Shown piece after piece: positions 22,560 to 33,980 of a stretch of DNA of 64,000 nucleotides. This stretch comes from Anaeramoeba flamelloides. Taxonomy: Eukaryota; Metamonada; Anaeramoebidae. A program made the position numbers and the translations under genes. Positions within the stretch are counted from its first letter, which is position 1, and each line of letters starts with the position of its first letter. The stretch lies in assembly GCA_027625915.1 (NCBI GenBank), contig JANTQA010000033.1, forward strand, positions 8,184,001 to 8,248,000, given 5' to 3'. Under the pieces are notes generated by a model. The model was not told the origin of the DNA. It saw only the letters and a list, made by a program, of their open reading frames with translations, and did no database searches.

Positions 22560-25500
22560 TTAATTGTTTTCTGTTTCCATATCTTCCGTTGTGAATTTAC
22601 GAAGAGTTCTTTTTGTTGTTTCTGGTTCCTTTTCAATCAATGGCTCCTCTTCAATTGTATTTGTATTTGTATTTGTGTTGGTCGTTGTTTCAGGTTGATT
22701 TGGGAAATTTGGTCTTTTTATTGGCTTTCCAGAATTGAAAATTAACCAGATATTTTTTAAAGCGGAAGTTGCGTAAGGTTTTAATAATTCTCTTTCCATA
22801 ACAGTTAAATCGGATATTGAAAGGCAATATGTTGTATTTGTAATATCCTTGATACCTTCCCTAATTTTTGAAGCGCGAACATTCCAGATATCTTCAACTA
22901 ATGTTCTCACCTTTTCAAAATCGTTAATATCATTTGGTGCGCTTTATTATATTAATAATATATTTAAATGAATAAATAATTTTATGTTAAAATGTAAAGA
23001 AGAACAGTTTAGAAGTTATGAGAGAGAAATAATAAGTATATAATGATTTTTTCTGATTTAATTATGTATCCAATAATATTCCAAAAACAATAAATTTTGA
23101 TAATTTTTTTTTGGGATTTTGATATATGGGATAAAATAAAATGATGATTAGATCAAGGTGGAATTTTAGATATTAGATGTTTCAAAAAGATCTTTGATTG
23201 TTTTACTTGTTAAACTATTGTATATTAAGGAAAAATGTATGTTGAAAAAAATGTAAAATTTTTTACCCTAAAAAATCTTTATTACATTCAAGTTGATACA
23301 AATACTCTTATTTTCAAAAATTTCAACTTTTGCAATAATAAAGTATCTGATGATAACCTGGGAAAATGCAATATTATAAATAAATCGTGACTATCATTTA
23401 AAATCGTGATTAATCTAGCTTTATCACAAAAAATCATAAAATCTCGATATTTCACATTATCGCGATAAAATGAAAAATTATTTTTTTGAAATCACCTTAA
23501 AAAAAATCTCTTGACTTTTACAATTTTATCACTTTTACAATGCTTTCACCCATTAAAAACGTTGGAAAATGTTTGAAAGTGCTGTAAAGTGTCCCCAAAT
23601 GTTTGGAAGGTATGAAAGACTCAAAAACTTTTATAAACAGAATGAGATTGTTTGTAGTGGAAAAAGTTTGTTTTTCTTTTAATTTTCTTATTTGCTAGTA
23701 AATTCAAACCTCTACACGACTATTTTATGATCAATCAAATAATAACCCATTTTAAAAATACACTTGAATCCTAATAGAGGTGTTTTTTTTTTGTTTTTTT
23801 TTAATGGGGTTGATACCTTCAAAGTTAAATAACTAAAAAAGAAGAAAGAGTAATTTTCCTTCTTATTGGTGAATGGTTAAATCAAAGAGTTAATAGCCCA
23901 TTCAAATAAAAAGAGGTTGAAATATAGAATATACAAGGTTTTTGAAACTTTTGTATTGCCTTCGCAAGTTTAATAATTTTAAAGAAAACGGAATTTTGAT
24001 TATCATTTGAGCAATCAATTAAAAAAAAAAAAACATACACGCTATTACAAAATAACTCATCTGAGAAGTACAATAATTGAAATACTGTTTTCGAAATAAA
24101 GCGTGTAGAAAAGTTTAATTAGTGTTTCAAAATAAAAAGCGTGTTTTTTTGTTATAGAAGGACTATACATCAACCTATCAAAGAAACCAACAATAAACTC
24201 TAATTAAATATGGTATTGGTTTCTTAAATTTTCTATTATTTAAAAAGAAATTCTAAAAATAAATGGATCAAATTTATAAAATTTATCTTAAAAAATAGAG
24301 TAAATTTTAGATAAAATTTTTATCATCAAAAAAACAAAAAAAAAATTTCTTAAAAAAATTGGGAATATTACAATAAAATTGAACAAATTGCATTCCTAAT
24401 TTAAATTTTATTTATAATATCAAGGGCTTTACTTTCAAAATGGATTTGAGCTTAGGTATAATATTGAGTAGTAAATTGGATGTTGAATTGAAATAAGAAG
24501 AAAAAAAAGTACGGATTATATTTTGAAACACGGATTATAGTCGTTTTACACATTATTTTGATCACTGTAGTTTATATGATCTTTTGGTCTTCGCATATGT
24601 CTTTTTTCTTTAAGTTATCTGAACTTCAATTCAAAATTTTTAATCCACCAAAATTCAATTTTTGAAAAAAAAAAAAAATACAATAAATTATATGGGAAAT
24701 ACTAAAATTGAATCATTAACTGGTTTAACTGTTAGAACTTATTTATAATTAAGAATACCCACAAAACAAAAAATAAATAATTCTCAATCAAAATAAAAAA
24801 AATGCTGTTTCGAAATTTTGGAGAGAGAACAACAAAAAAATTAAATTGATACATTTGCTTAAATTTTTATTAACAATTATTGATTAATAAATTGGTTAAA
24901 CAACACCAACTAAACTAAAATTCAAAATTTTCCACACAGCTAAAACATTACAAACAATCACAATAATACAATTTCATTGAAATTGGAGATAATATTGATT
25001 TTTGTAAAATATGACAATCATTTTTTCATCTTTTAGTTTTTTTTTTCATTTCATTGTTTGAATTACCTAACTTGTTTCGTTGTATCAAATTTTTTTTCCA
25101 ACAATTGATATTATGTTAAACTTGAGTTGTTACAAATAGAAGAACTCAAATAAAATTAGTTGGTAGTATCTAACCTTTGATCGATCAATATCCTTAATAG
25201 AATTTAAACAAATTTACTAATGTATTTTTTTGTTTTGCTCTCTCCAAAATTTTTAACAAATCCATGATTTATTTGTATTGATAATTATTTATTTATTGTT
25301 TTGTGGGTATTGTAATTTATAAAAAAGTGTTAACATTTCAATTAGTGAATGGCTCTAATTTGGTAAATCTTCTTGAATTGATTAAATAAGATTTTTTTTT
25401 TTCACAAATCGAATTTTGGTGTGTTAAAAATTTTGAATTGGGGTTTAGTTTTATTTGTGATTTTTTTTATTTAAAAGAACTCAGATGTAACTTAATATCA

Positions 25501-28332
25501 ACTATTCGAAAAAATTTTTTTGATCGAATGAAAACTATTACACAACCAGAAAAAAATATAAATAAAAAAAAAATAAAACAAGAAAAAGAAAATTTGGAAA
25601 CTCCAATTCTTATTCTTAAAAAAACTCAGAACTTTAGAGGTAATCAGATCTATAAAGTTCTAAATTAAAATTTAATAAAGCAACCTTTTTCATTTTTTCT
25701 ATAGTTGGTCAGATATTTAGATCTCTTTATTAAAACAAATTAAGGCGGCGATCCAAAAATTTTCAACATAAAAGGAAACTCCCACCAACCCATTCAACAC
25801 TCAGAATGTAAAAAAAAAACTTTTCAATGAAGTTTTTACTTTTGTTTATTATTTTTTTTAAGAAAACTGAATTGAGTTTAAATTACTTCTAATGACTGTA
25901 ATTAAAAGATTCTTTTTACTTCTCTTTCATTTAGAGGATAAATTTTTAACTCAATTTTATTTCATCAAAAACTCTACTTAAGCTCAAATCTTTCTTGAAT
26001 GGGTTATGTAGATATACATACAGGTGGGAACCGGGAATAAACAGCAAAATATGCCCCTGTTGTAAAAAAAAAGTTGATGATGTAGACCACTTCATATAGA
26101 AATGTGTAAAATATGAAGAAAACAGAAAATACTGGAAAAATGAGCTCAAAAAAGTCAAAGATTTTGACTTAAGTATCATTAACAGAGAGGATACCGATGA
26201 GCTGTTCAGAAAAATGAATACAAAAGAAATTTACAACATCACGATAGAATATTTTCTGACTAATATGAAACAGCACGCTATAAGTAAAAATGAACTAAAA
26301 TCTAAGTCTAAATAGCAAGCCATTCAACCCAACAGAACATATATCCACTCAATACAACTATTATTTTTATATCTTAATTTTTTTTTTTCCACTCTTTATT
26401 TTTTATTCTTTTTTTTTATTCTCTTCTTTTTTTTTTACAGAAAACTAAATTGAGTTTAAAATACTTCTAATGACTGTAATTAAAAGATTCTTTTGACTAC
26501 TCTTTGAATTAGGAGTCACAAATTTATTAACTTCAAAACTCTCTCTTTAACAGTTTAAGATCTCAAGAGCTCTTAGCCCTTACCAATAAATCCAAACTCT
26601 ATTTTATTTCTTGCTTTTCTTTCTCTTTTTCTTGTCTTTGTTCAAAAACATAATTTTTTCTTTTCATTTTATAAAGAAAAGCTATCCTATGGGTTATAAT
26701 CTTGCCTGCATTAGAGACAGGATAAAAAAAAAAAAAAACTCTATAAGTTTAAAGCTTCGGGGAGTGCCGTAGAGTGCCTAGTTTTTTTTGAGTTTTCTAT
26801 TTTATTTGTGAAGTGTTCTAGGTTTTTTTGAGGTTTTCCAAATAAAATAGAAAACCTTACGGTGATTTTCTTGAGGTTTTCTGTTTTATCTGTGAAGTGT
26901 TCTAGGTTTTTTTTTACTTTAAAAACAAAACGAAAATCTATTGATTTTCCAAATAAACAGAAAACTCAAGAAAACCTAACGGCTGTTTTTTTTAATTTAA
27001 GAAATTTTCTTTTTATTTCTCAAATTAAAAAAAAGCTAATGACGGTTTTCCAGAATTCAAAGAATAGAGAAAAATCTTTGATTTTACTCAATTCTTTTAA
27101 ATTCTGGAAAACCTAACGGCAAATAGGTTGTAATATTGTTAAATCACCTCTCTTCTAATTAACAATAAAAAAAAAAGAAATAAATGCTTTTGATTTATTT
27201 GTTCTTTATCAATTTTTTAATTATTTTGATTTCCCTTTTTAATTGATGACTTCTATATTATACAAGGATATCTACACACCCCTTTATTTATTTAAACATT
27301 CATTTATTTTGTTAAAGAAATGATTTGAATGATTCAATTTCTCAGAAACTAGGGCCCCAAAAATGGTAATATGTACATACTCCCTTAACAAGTTTTTTTT
27401 GGACATAGACAAACAAAAAACATTTTACAAAATATTCGGTTAACTTTAGTATTTTGAGTTTTTATATGCCCTTAAAGCTGTTATTTCCGTTTTTGGAGAG
27501 TTTCAGATCAAACAAAAAATTTATAGTACATAAGAAATGATTTTTGAAGCAAACCAACTTTTTTTTGAAAATGAAAATGAAAAAGAAAAAGAAAAAGAAA
27601 GAAAATATGGTAAATGGAAAACTGTTCGCACACTAATTTTAAAAACACCATTCAGGAAATGAAATGCAAAAAAAGATCTAATTGAAGTCTCGTCTAATTG
27701 TCATAACGAATTTACCAACAAAAAAAAGAAAAAATGTTTTTATTTTGCTTGAAGGAAAATTAAACAAAGATTGTAATTCTAGGCTCTAAAGGTGTTGTTT
27801 TGTTGATTCTTAGAAATTCGTTTCTTTATTTTCAATGAAAAAAATGGATACCAATATTCAAAGTTTATCAAGAACAAAATAAAATAAAAAAAATTCTTAC
27901 TGTTCAAAAAGCTGTGCGCTAATTTCACTAAAATAAGGATGCAATTTCGAGAGTTTTTTTCTTGACTTTTCTTCTTTAAGAATATCTTGAAGAAATTCGA
28001 CACTTAACCATACAGGTATAGTGATTTGGCATTTTTCTTGCCTTCTTAAAGTTAAGGCAAGCCACAGTGGGACTTCAATTGGAATTGATGGTTGAAATGG
28101 ACCATATTCTCCCTGAAGTTATAAAAATAAAAAAAAATAAAATTAAAGCTTCAGGATCATTTGTTTAGACAACAAGAAGACAAAAGAAAAAAAGAGTGAA
28201 CAAAAAATGTTGGTTTACATTTAAAAAGACAAGTTTTTGGTTGAGTGTGAAATTTGGAATAATTTTGATCGGTTCGTCACCAGAAAGAAATTCAGTTTCT
28301 TGTGGATTAAAATTGTTTTGAAGATTATACAT
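22560..28332 (-). CDS. GINS2: GINS complex subunit PSF2
   Basis: Three exons on the minus strand: 28332-28219, 28112-27901 and 22941-22560, in consistent phase, coding 235 residues (human protein 185). Exon 1 gives ETEFLSGDEPIKIIPNFTLN, matching the family start (VEFLAEKE--TIIPNFSL). Exon 2 gives GPFQPSIPIEVPLWLALTL, the hallmark PSF2 segment. Exon 3 begins HAPNDINDFEKVRTLVEDIW and carries DLTVMERELLKPY. A Thr-Asn repeat and an acidic tail extend the C-terminus beyond the usual length. PSF2 is part of the GINS ring, which joins Cdc45 and MCM2-7 to form the replicative CMG helicase in the nucleus. Identity rests on remembered family sequence and is strong. Confidence 0.93.
23370..23690 (+). 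mobile_element. dispersed repeat I, copy 1
   Basis: About 320 bp, matched in inverse orientation at 56460-56770 and partly at 52620-52790. Shared blocks include TTTGTAGTGGAAAA, TTTTTTTGAAATCAC, CTTGACTTTTA and AATCATAAAATC. The left part repeats ATCGTGAT-like words. No terminal inverted repeat or target duplication was recognised. Confidence 0.7.
24084..24567 (-). mobile_element. MITE family A, copy 2
   Basis: A 484-bp element flanked by TA on both sides; the right end GATCACTG is the complement of the CAGTGATC terminus. It is the reverse of copy 1 at 949-1428, agreeing over both ends and most of the interior. It has no coding capacity and lies in GINS2 intron 2. Confidence 0.8.
24612..25530 (+). 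mobile_element. MITE family G, copy 3, split by copy 2
   Basis: 24612-24912 matches the left half of copy 1 (CAATTCAAAATTTTTAATCC near the end, then AAAACAA/AATAAATAATT blocks). The match resumes after 25450 with TTTTATTTGTGATT and GAACTCA, corresponding to copy 1 around 7825-7890. So a second G element inserted into this one at ACCAACTA. After about 25530 the similarity to copy 1 fades; a 76-codon frame there (25438-25668) is not recognised. Confidence 0.65.
24913..25450 (-). mobile_element. MITE family G, copy 2, nested in copy 3
   Basis: A full-length G element of about 538 bp in reverse orientation to copy 1, with ends AACTAAAATTCAAAATTTTC and GAATTGGGGTTTAGT. It carries the internal TTGATCGATCAA at 25177-25188. 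It lies inside the older copy 3, and is closer in sequence to copy 1 than copy 3 is, which fits a younger insertion. Confidence 0.75.
25740..26540 (+). mobile_element. 3' end of a LINE (non-LTR retrotransposon), 5'-truncated
   Basis: The frame ending at the stop at 26313-26315 reads CPCCKKKVDDVDHF, a stop, then KCVKYEENRKYW and some 60 further charged residues. The C-x2-C-x8-H-x4-C spacing is the zinc-knuckle found after the reverse transcriptase in many non-LTR elements. One in-frame stop (26097-26099) interrupts it, and the reverse transcriptase itself is absent. The 3' UTR follows. A direct repeat of about 85 bp (25863-25949 and 26444-26531, both with TTCTAATGACTGTAATTAAA) brackets the piece; similar CATTCAAC words precede each copy. 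This suggests two tandem 3' ends rather than a target duplication. Confidence 0.6.
26745..27125. repeat. modular hairpin array C, locus 3
   Basis: It starts with a spacer (GGGGAGTGCCGTAGAGTGCC), followed by TGAAGTGTTCTAGG modules with complements, a TTTAATTTAAGAAATTTTC palindrome, and a CCAGAATTCAAAGAATAG module whose complement ends CTGGAAAACCTAACGG. Three successive palindromes are joined by CCTAACGG. It lies in GINS2 intron 2. Confidence 0.8.
27250..27400. repeat. dispersed repeat K, copy 2
   Basis: It aligns with 11687-11850 over about 150 bp, including GTTAAAGAAATGATTTGAA and a TACTCCCTTAA/TGCTTCCTTAA stretch. It lies in GINS2 intron 2. Confidence 0.6.
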
Positions 28333-28617
28333 TGAATTGGTTTATTTTGGAATCTTTTGGAAAAAAAAGAAACAAAAAATTTTTAGAAAAAATGATTCCA
28401 AGATAACAATCTAGAATATTTATCTTTTTTTGAAAAGTCATTGGTTTTAAAATTGGTAATAAATATAAGGAGACACAGTTCTTTTTGACAATATTTAATT
28501 TGTTTTCTCCTTCCTTTTTCTGAATAATTTAAGTTGGATTATTCTAATTAGAAAAGATTTTGAGAAAACAAATTAACGAATAGTTATTTTTATTTGATTT
28601 AATTTAAGGCAAAAGTA

Positions 28618-29093
28618 CAGTGGTGTAAATAACCCATGTTGACAACCTTTAATCCATTACTAAAATTTAACTCGTGTTTTTTTTTCAGACTTGGGTATTG
28701 GAAGACCAGAATTCACTTATAGATTCTTGGTTCATATCCAAATTGACTTTAGAGGTTAGATCTTTGAATAACCAAAATGGCACAATAATATTAAATGATT
28801 TTGTTTCAAAAATTTCATAATATTTACAAAATTTTTGAGATTAAATGATTTTTTTATAAAAATTCAAAAAATGAAATTTTGCTCATTTTTTTGTCAAAAA
28901 ATTACATTTTAATCTCCCAATATCTTCATAATTCTTTTTTAAAATTTATTTAAACAATCCAATTTCTTGTTTATATACTGCTGTCATACCATTGGTTTGT
29001 TTCTTTTATTTCTAGAGTCATCCAATATTTTTTTTCATGAGTTAAATTTTAGTAATGGGTTAAAATAAAAAACACGGGTTAGTTACACCACAT
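28618..29093 (+). mobile_element. MITE family J (Tc1/mariner-like ends)
   Basis: A 476-bp element with terminal inverted repeats of about 65 bp: left CAGTGGTGTAAATAACCCAT, then CCATTACTAAAATTTAACTC; the right end is the complement with a few changes. TA lies on both sides. The interior is noncoding. It sits 286 bp upstream of the GINS2 start codon, so it may lie in or near that promoter. No second copy was found in the window. Confidence 0.8.
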
Positions 29094-29510
29094 TATTTGA
29101 CAATTATAGATGAAATTGTAAGAAGTGGAATGATAATTGATATCACATCACAATTTATGATTGATTCGTTTGTATATCTGCTGTTTGATCCCTTCAAAAT
29201 TACAAAAGGTTTTAAAAAAATTGTTTATTTTTCCAGTTTATAAATTTACTTATTTGGCTTTGAATGAAGACCTATTTATTTGGGTTGAATGCTTAGAAAC
29301 TTTGTAAAATAAATTAACTTTCCAAAATATCTATAATGATCTATTGTAAAAAGTTTGTTCTACATTTTTTTAAGGATATAACAACAAAGTAACAATTAGA
29401 AAGTATATTCATACATCCAAAAATGAATGCTTAAAATCATTTTTTTAATCATGTACATGAATTTTTAATGATAGAGTGAAACTTACAATAGTATAATAAA
29501 TTTCATATTA

Positions 29511-29819
29511 CAGCCCTATGTCATTTTAAGGCACAGGAAAAATCAACATAGAAGGCACAAAATTTTGTTTACTTTAAGGCACAAATTTTTGATTTAAGGC
29601 ACTTTCCCAATTTCAAGATATACTTTCACCTAATAATTACAGAGTTAGTTTGAGTGTTTTCTTCAATATATATATATAGAATATTACCTTATGAGTAATC
29701 TTGGAAATTTACACCGAAAAATTGTGCCTTATTTTGACCAATTTGATTTTGTACCTTAATGGGATTTTTTTGTACCTTATTTCTTGATTTTTCCTGTACC
29801 TTAAAAAGACACAGGACTG
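29511..29819. mobile_element. MITE family E
   Basis: A 309-bp element flanked by TA on both sides. Its 36-bp inverted ends read CAGCCCTATGTCATTTTAAG and, from the other side, CAGTCCTGTGTCTTTTTAAG. The AAGGCACA word recurs three times or more in the left arm (AAGGTACA in the right arm). The same word fills family D, suggesting a common origin or a common transposase binding site. Confidence 0.85.
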
Positions 29820-31060
29820 TAATTAAAAATTGAATATCCAAAAAATAAAAAAATTGAACAGAAAAAATAGAAATATTGATTTCCTGATCTTACCTATAAC
29901 ATTTGATATAATTAATTCTTCTTAATTTGGTTTTATTTTTTATTATTCAGAGAAAAAAAAATAGTTTGGAGAAATTTGAGAAACAAATTTCTTGTTATTT
30001 CTAATGTTTCAATTTCCAAAAATGTATGTTAATATTTATATTCACATAATTCATCTAATCCTTTTTTGGTTGGGAAATTTAGACGTTTTTTAAAAATTTC
30101 TCTCAAGTAATATATATTATAGGATATATTTATTTGATTTGATAAAAATTTATTTTCCATTAATTTTGTTCAAACCAAAATAATTTTGAAATCATCATTT
30201 ACATTTTTTGAAATCTTTTTTTTCTTTTTCTTTGGGTTGAACCTTTCCGTAGGTGTTTTTTTTTTGGTTTCAATAATTAAATCTATTTCCTTTATTTTGA
30301 TCCATGAAATAATATTTTTTTTTTTTTTTTTTTTATTGTTTAGTTTGATAAAAATAGTTGAAAAAAGAAATTTGAAAAGAAATTAGTAAATAAATTTTTT
30401 TATTTTGATTCAAAAAATAAATATAAAGAGTGAGAAATTCAGGGTAATTACTTAGTTTTTCACCAAAATTAAGAAGATAAACAAAAAAAATCTTCGAAAA
30501 TATATTTTGGTTGTTTTTTTTTTTTTTTTTTTTTTGATTTTCGAGAGTTTATCTGGAAATGCTATCTTTCTTGTTTGATCTTCAAAAAAAAAAAAAGATT
30601 TCTTATAATGCACACCTTATCATTCTATTTTATTAGCATATTCTGTGATTAATTTCTCAGATCCATCTTGTTCATATTTTTACATTCAAGGTAATTAAAA
30701 TAAATCAAATATTTTATCATAAAAAATATTTTGAAAATTTAAAGTTCAAAAATTCACTCTGATTTACTTTTTTTTATAAGAAATAGATTAATTTATAATA
30801 TTCCGATTTAAAAGTTCATATATATTAAAACTCTTACATGTGTTTATTTATATAACTGAAGCAAAATTATGGAACCTAGAAACACTATTAAAAAAATAAG
30901 ATTTAAAATAATTCATAAATTAAAAAAAATAGGTTTTGATTTTCGTTAATCAGATATCTCCCTACTAGAAATTAAGAAATTTGAAAATAGTAATTAATAC
31001 ACAAGAATTTAAAGAACAACTAGAAACTGAAGTAAAAAATTTCAGAATTAAAAATAGATA
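29820..31060. other. noncoding, no gene seen
   Basis: AT-rich intergenic DNA with long T runs near 30310 and 30510. No open frame above 66 codons and no recognised repeat. Confidence 0.4.
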
Positions 31061-31256
31061 CATTCAGTTCCATTTTTAAAGCACAAACTTTCAACGAAAT
31101 TTAAGGCACAAAAAAACCTCAAATTAAGGTACAAAATTTCTAATTTTTTTTTTTAGAATTTATTTTACTAGAATCTGAAATTTGTACCTTAATTTGAGAT
31201 TTTTATTGTGCCTTAAATTTAGTTGAAAGTTTGTGCTTTAAAAGTGGAACTGGCTG
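31061..31256. mobile_element. MITE family D, copy 1
   Basis: A 196-bp near-perfect palindrome flanked by TA. The left arm runs CATTCAGTTCCATTTTTAAA followed by GCACAAACTTTCAACG, and the right arm is its complement. Three AAGGCACAA-type words lie in each arm. Other copies are at 55452, 57077 and 62772. Confidence 0.85.
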
Positions 31257-31274
31257 TAAAATATTTTGAGTTGT

Positions 31275-32140
31275 AAAAGTCTTATGTTTTTTTTTTAATT
31301 TAAGAAATATACTAAAAAAATAGTAAAATTTTCTACTTGTTTCTTAAAATAAAAAAAATCTAGACAATTTTCGTTAGGTTTTCCAAAATTCTGTATGGTT
31401 AAGTAAAACCCCAAGATTTTAATCAATTCTTTTAAATTTTGGAAAAACACAGTTATTGTTTTAATTTTGAATAACAAAAAGAAGAGTGAAGAAAATTTTT
31501 TTATATTTCTAAAAAAAAAGTACAGTTAATTTTTCTTGTTTTTTTTTTCTACTTATTAGGAAAATAAATATATTTTATAAATAAAATAGAAAAATTCAAG
31601 AAAACTGTTGTGGGTTATTTTTTAACTTTTTGAAATAAAAAGAAAATATTTAAATTTTAATTTCAGTTCAAAAAGTAAAAAAAGAACTAGGTACTAACAT
31701 TAGATTTGTTTTTTATTTTAGTTTTATTTGGAAATCGAATGATTTTCCTAATATACGAAAAAAAAAAAAAAACAACAATAAAAAAACTAGCAACTCCACA
31801 ACACTTAAAGGTATCCATTCAAAAATAAACAAAAATTATCCGAATCATAAACACTATAGAAAACAGCATAAGTATTTCAAGTGTCGTATAGTGCCTATGT
31901 TTTTATTAATATATTGAAATATATAAAAAAATAAATATCTTGTTTTAATTTCAAAAATTAAAAAATAACCCACAACAGTTTTCTTGAATTTTTCTATTTT
32001 ATTTATAAAATATATTGATTTTCTGAATAAATAGAAAAAAAAAAAAGAAAAATTAACTGTGCTTTTCCAAAATTGAAAAGAATAGAGAAATTTTGTTATT
32101 TTTACTACATTCTTTTCAATTCTGCAAAATCAAAACACAA
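31275..32140. repeat. modular hairpin array C, locus 4 (large, diverged)
   Basis: It opens with a TTTAATTTAAGAAAT palindrome and a TTCCAAAATTCTG/AAATTTTGGAAAA module. Then come two halves of a larger inverted repeat: CTGTTGTGGGTTATTTTTTA at about 31606 pairs with the complementary stretch ending near 31980. A spacer near 31790-31900 carries CAACACTTAAAG and GTGTCGTATAGTGCC words. It closes with a TTTTCCAAAATTGAAAAG module. The modules are more altered than at other loci. Confidence 0.7.
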
Positions 32141-33074
32141 TATATATTTAAAATCGAAGGGTTCAAATAATGTTAAAACTTAGTAATTTTACAAATTATC
32201 TAAACAGATACCATAATTTTATGAATGAAAGAAAATTTGTATTTTATTAATTATGTTAACAATGTAAATAATTTAGATATCATCGAGGATAAAAGCAATT
32301 TTCTATAGAATTGTCCAGCCTATGAAATTAATCACAAAATCTGGAAATCTCTTTAAAAAAAAAAATGAATATATCTAACATATTAAAAAATAATAACAAA
32401 CTCCATTGCACTCAAGGGGTCCAGCTGTCAATGAAAAATTCACTTTTTTTTAAGAATAAACCAAACTAAGATTGTTTAGAGATAAGAGCAATAATAAACT
32501 TTGTATTAGAGTCCATACTATTCAAAGAACAGCCTGAACGAACTATAAATATCAAAAAAATAAAAATGTTAAAAAAATTTTTGGCACCATTTTCATTGGA
32601 ACTTCTTGTGCAAAATCCTCAATTTTATTTAGAAAATTAAAATTGTTGACAAAAAGTTTTTTTAATATTAAGTGTATGAATTTTAAAATAACATATAAAG
32701 TCTCTCTTTTCTTAATGTTAATTTGGAGTTCCAACATTTTTTTTTTCAAATTTAATTTATAAAAAAAAATTCAAAAGGAAAAAAAAAAAAAAAGCAAAAT
32801 ACAAAAAAAAATTTACAAAAGCAAAAAGCAAAAAACAAAAAAAACAAAAAACAAAATGAGAAAAAATGATTTTGATCTAAAAATTGAAATGATAGTTTGA
32901 GAAGAATAATGATTTAAACTTATAGAATATGTTCTATTTCTTCAATAAAACTGGTCCCCTTTGACTGAAAAAGAGTTTATTTTTGATATTATTATTTAAA
33001 AAAAAAAAATTATCATCTTTATTATCCCATGTGGATTAAAAAATTATTTGTGAATATTGACTAGAATTCTAAAT
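32141..33074. other. noncoding, with a short repeat L fragment
   Basis: No gene. A stretch around 32950-33060 (CCCCTTTGACTGAAAAAGAG, then TTATCATC) resembles part of repeat L near 14255-14320 and may be a fragment of it. The region 32760-32870 is almost pure A with scattered C and G. Confidence 0.4.
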
Positions 33075-33480
33075 AAAAATTTAGGAGTTCCAGAAGTGTA
33101 GTAGAGTGTCTTCAAGTACCTAGGTTTTCTTGGGGGGTTCTGTTTTATTTGTTAAGTGCCTCAGTTTTCTTGAGGTTTTTTGTTTTATTTGCCATAGAGT
33201 ATCTAGGTTTTCTTGTTTTTTTTTTTTATTTGTTAAGTGTTCTAGGTTTTTTTGAGTTTCCTATTTATTTTAAAAAGTAAAAAAAAAAACCTAGAACACT
33301 TCACAAATAAATAGAAAACTCAAAAAAAACCTAACGAAAATCTATTGGTTTCCAAAATAAATAGAAAACTAAAGAAAACCTAATGGTGTTTTTTTTTAAT
33401 TTGAGACATTAATAGAGAAAAATCATAGATTTAGCTCGATTCTTTCAAATTCTGGTAAAGCTAACTCCAAATAAGAGGGA
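33075..33480. repeat. modular hairpin array C, locus 5
   Basis: It begins with a spacer (GTAGAGTGTCTTCAAGTACC), then several TAGGTTTTCTTG...TTTATTTG half-modules in a row, a TGTTCTAGGTTTTTTTGAG palindrome with its complement ending CTCAAAAAAAACCTAACG, a TTTAATTTGAGA half-module, and a diverged TTCAAATTCTGGTAAAGCTA end. Confidence 0.75.
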
Positions 33481-33534
33481 TAATAACTCCTCTCTTAAAT
33501 AATAATAAAAAAAAAAAAAGATTTTTATTTTCAA

Positions 33535-33580
33535 ACAATTAAATTTTGGTGTGTTAAAATTTTTCCATTCAGGTTTAGTT
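33535..33580 (-). mobile_element. MITE family G, end fragment
   Basis: Some 45 bp (TTTTGGTGTGTTAAAATTTT, then CCATTCAGGTTTAGTTT) matching the terminal repeat of family G. No remaining element is recognisable beside it. Confidence 0.5.
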
Positions 33581-33980
33581 TGGAGAAAAATTTTTTACAA
33601 TTAAACAAATTCTGAATATGAAAAAATAAGTGAGTAATTATCAATAAACAGCCACTCACTGCTGACTTGTGCCTAAAGCTAGTAATGGGTAATTTTGAAA
33701 TCCATTCTTTATTTTCTTCATAAAAATGATAATAAAAAAAAAATATCTGCAGATGACACTCCTTTCAAATCAATTATCAAAACAATTTTTTTTACATAAT
33801 AATAAATATAAAATTGGGAATTGGTATTTTTGAAATATAAAAAAACATAAAAATCAAGTAGGGTCAACATTGTGTCAGTATTAAAACTAAAAAAAAGAAA
33901 GAAATGATTGTTTTTATTGTAAAAAAAAAACAAGCAAACAAAATAGCGAAAATATATAACTATTAGCCATGGGTAATCAT

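Larger units (their letters stand above)
22942..27900 (-). other. intron 2 of GINS2, transposon-rich
   Basis: A 4959-nt intron, donor GTAAGA at 27900, acceptor AAAG before exon 3, phase 2. It holds copies of families I, A, G (nested), a LINE 3' end, hairpin array C and repeat K, so over half of it is identifiable repeat. Intron 1 of the same gene (28113-28218) is only 106 nt. Confidence 0.85.
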
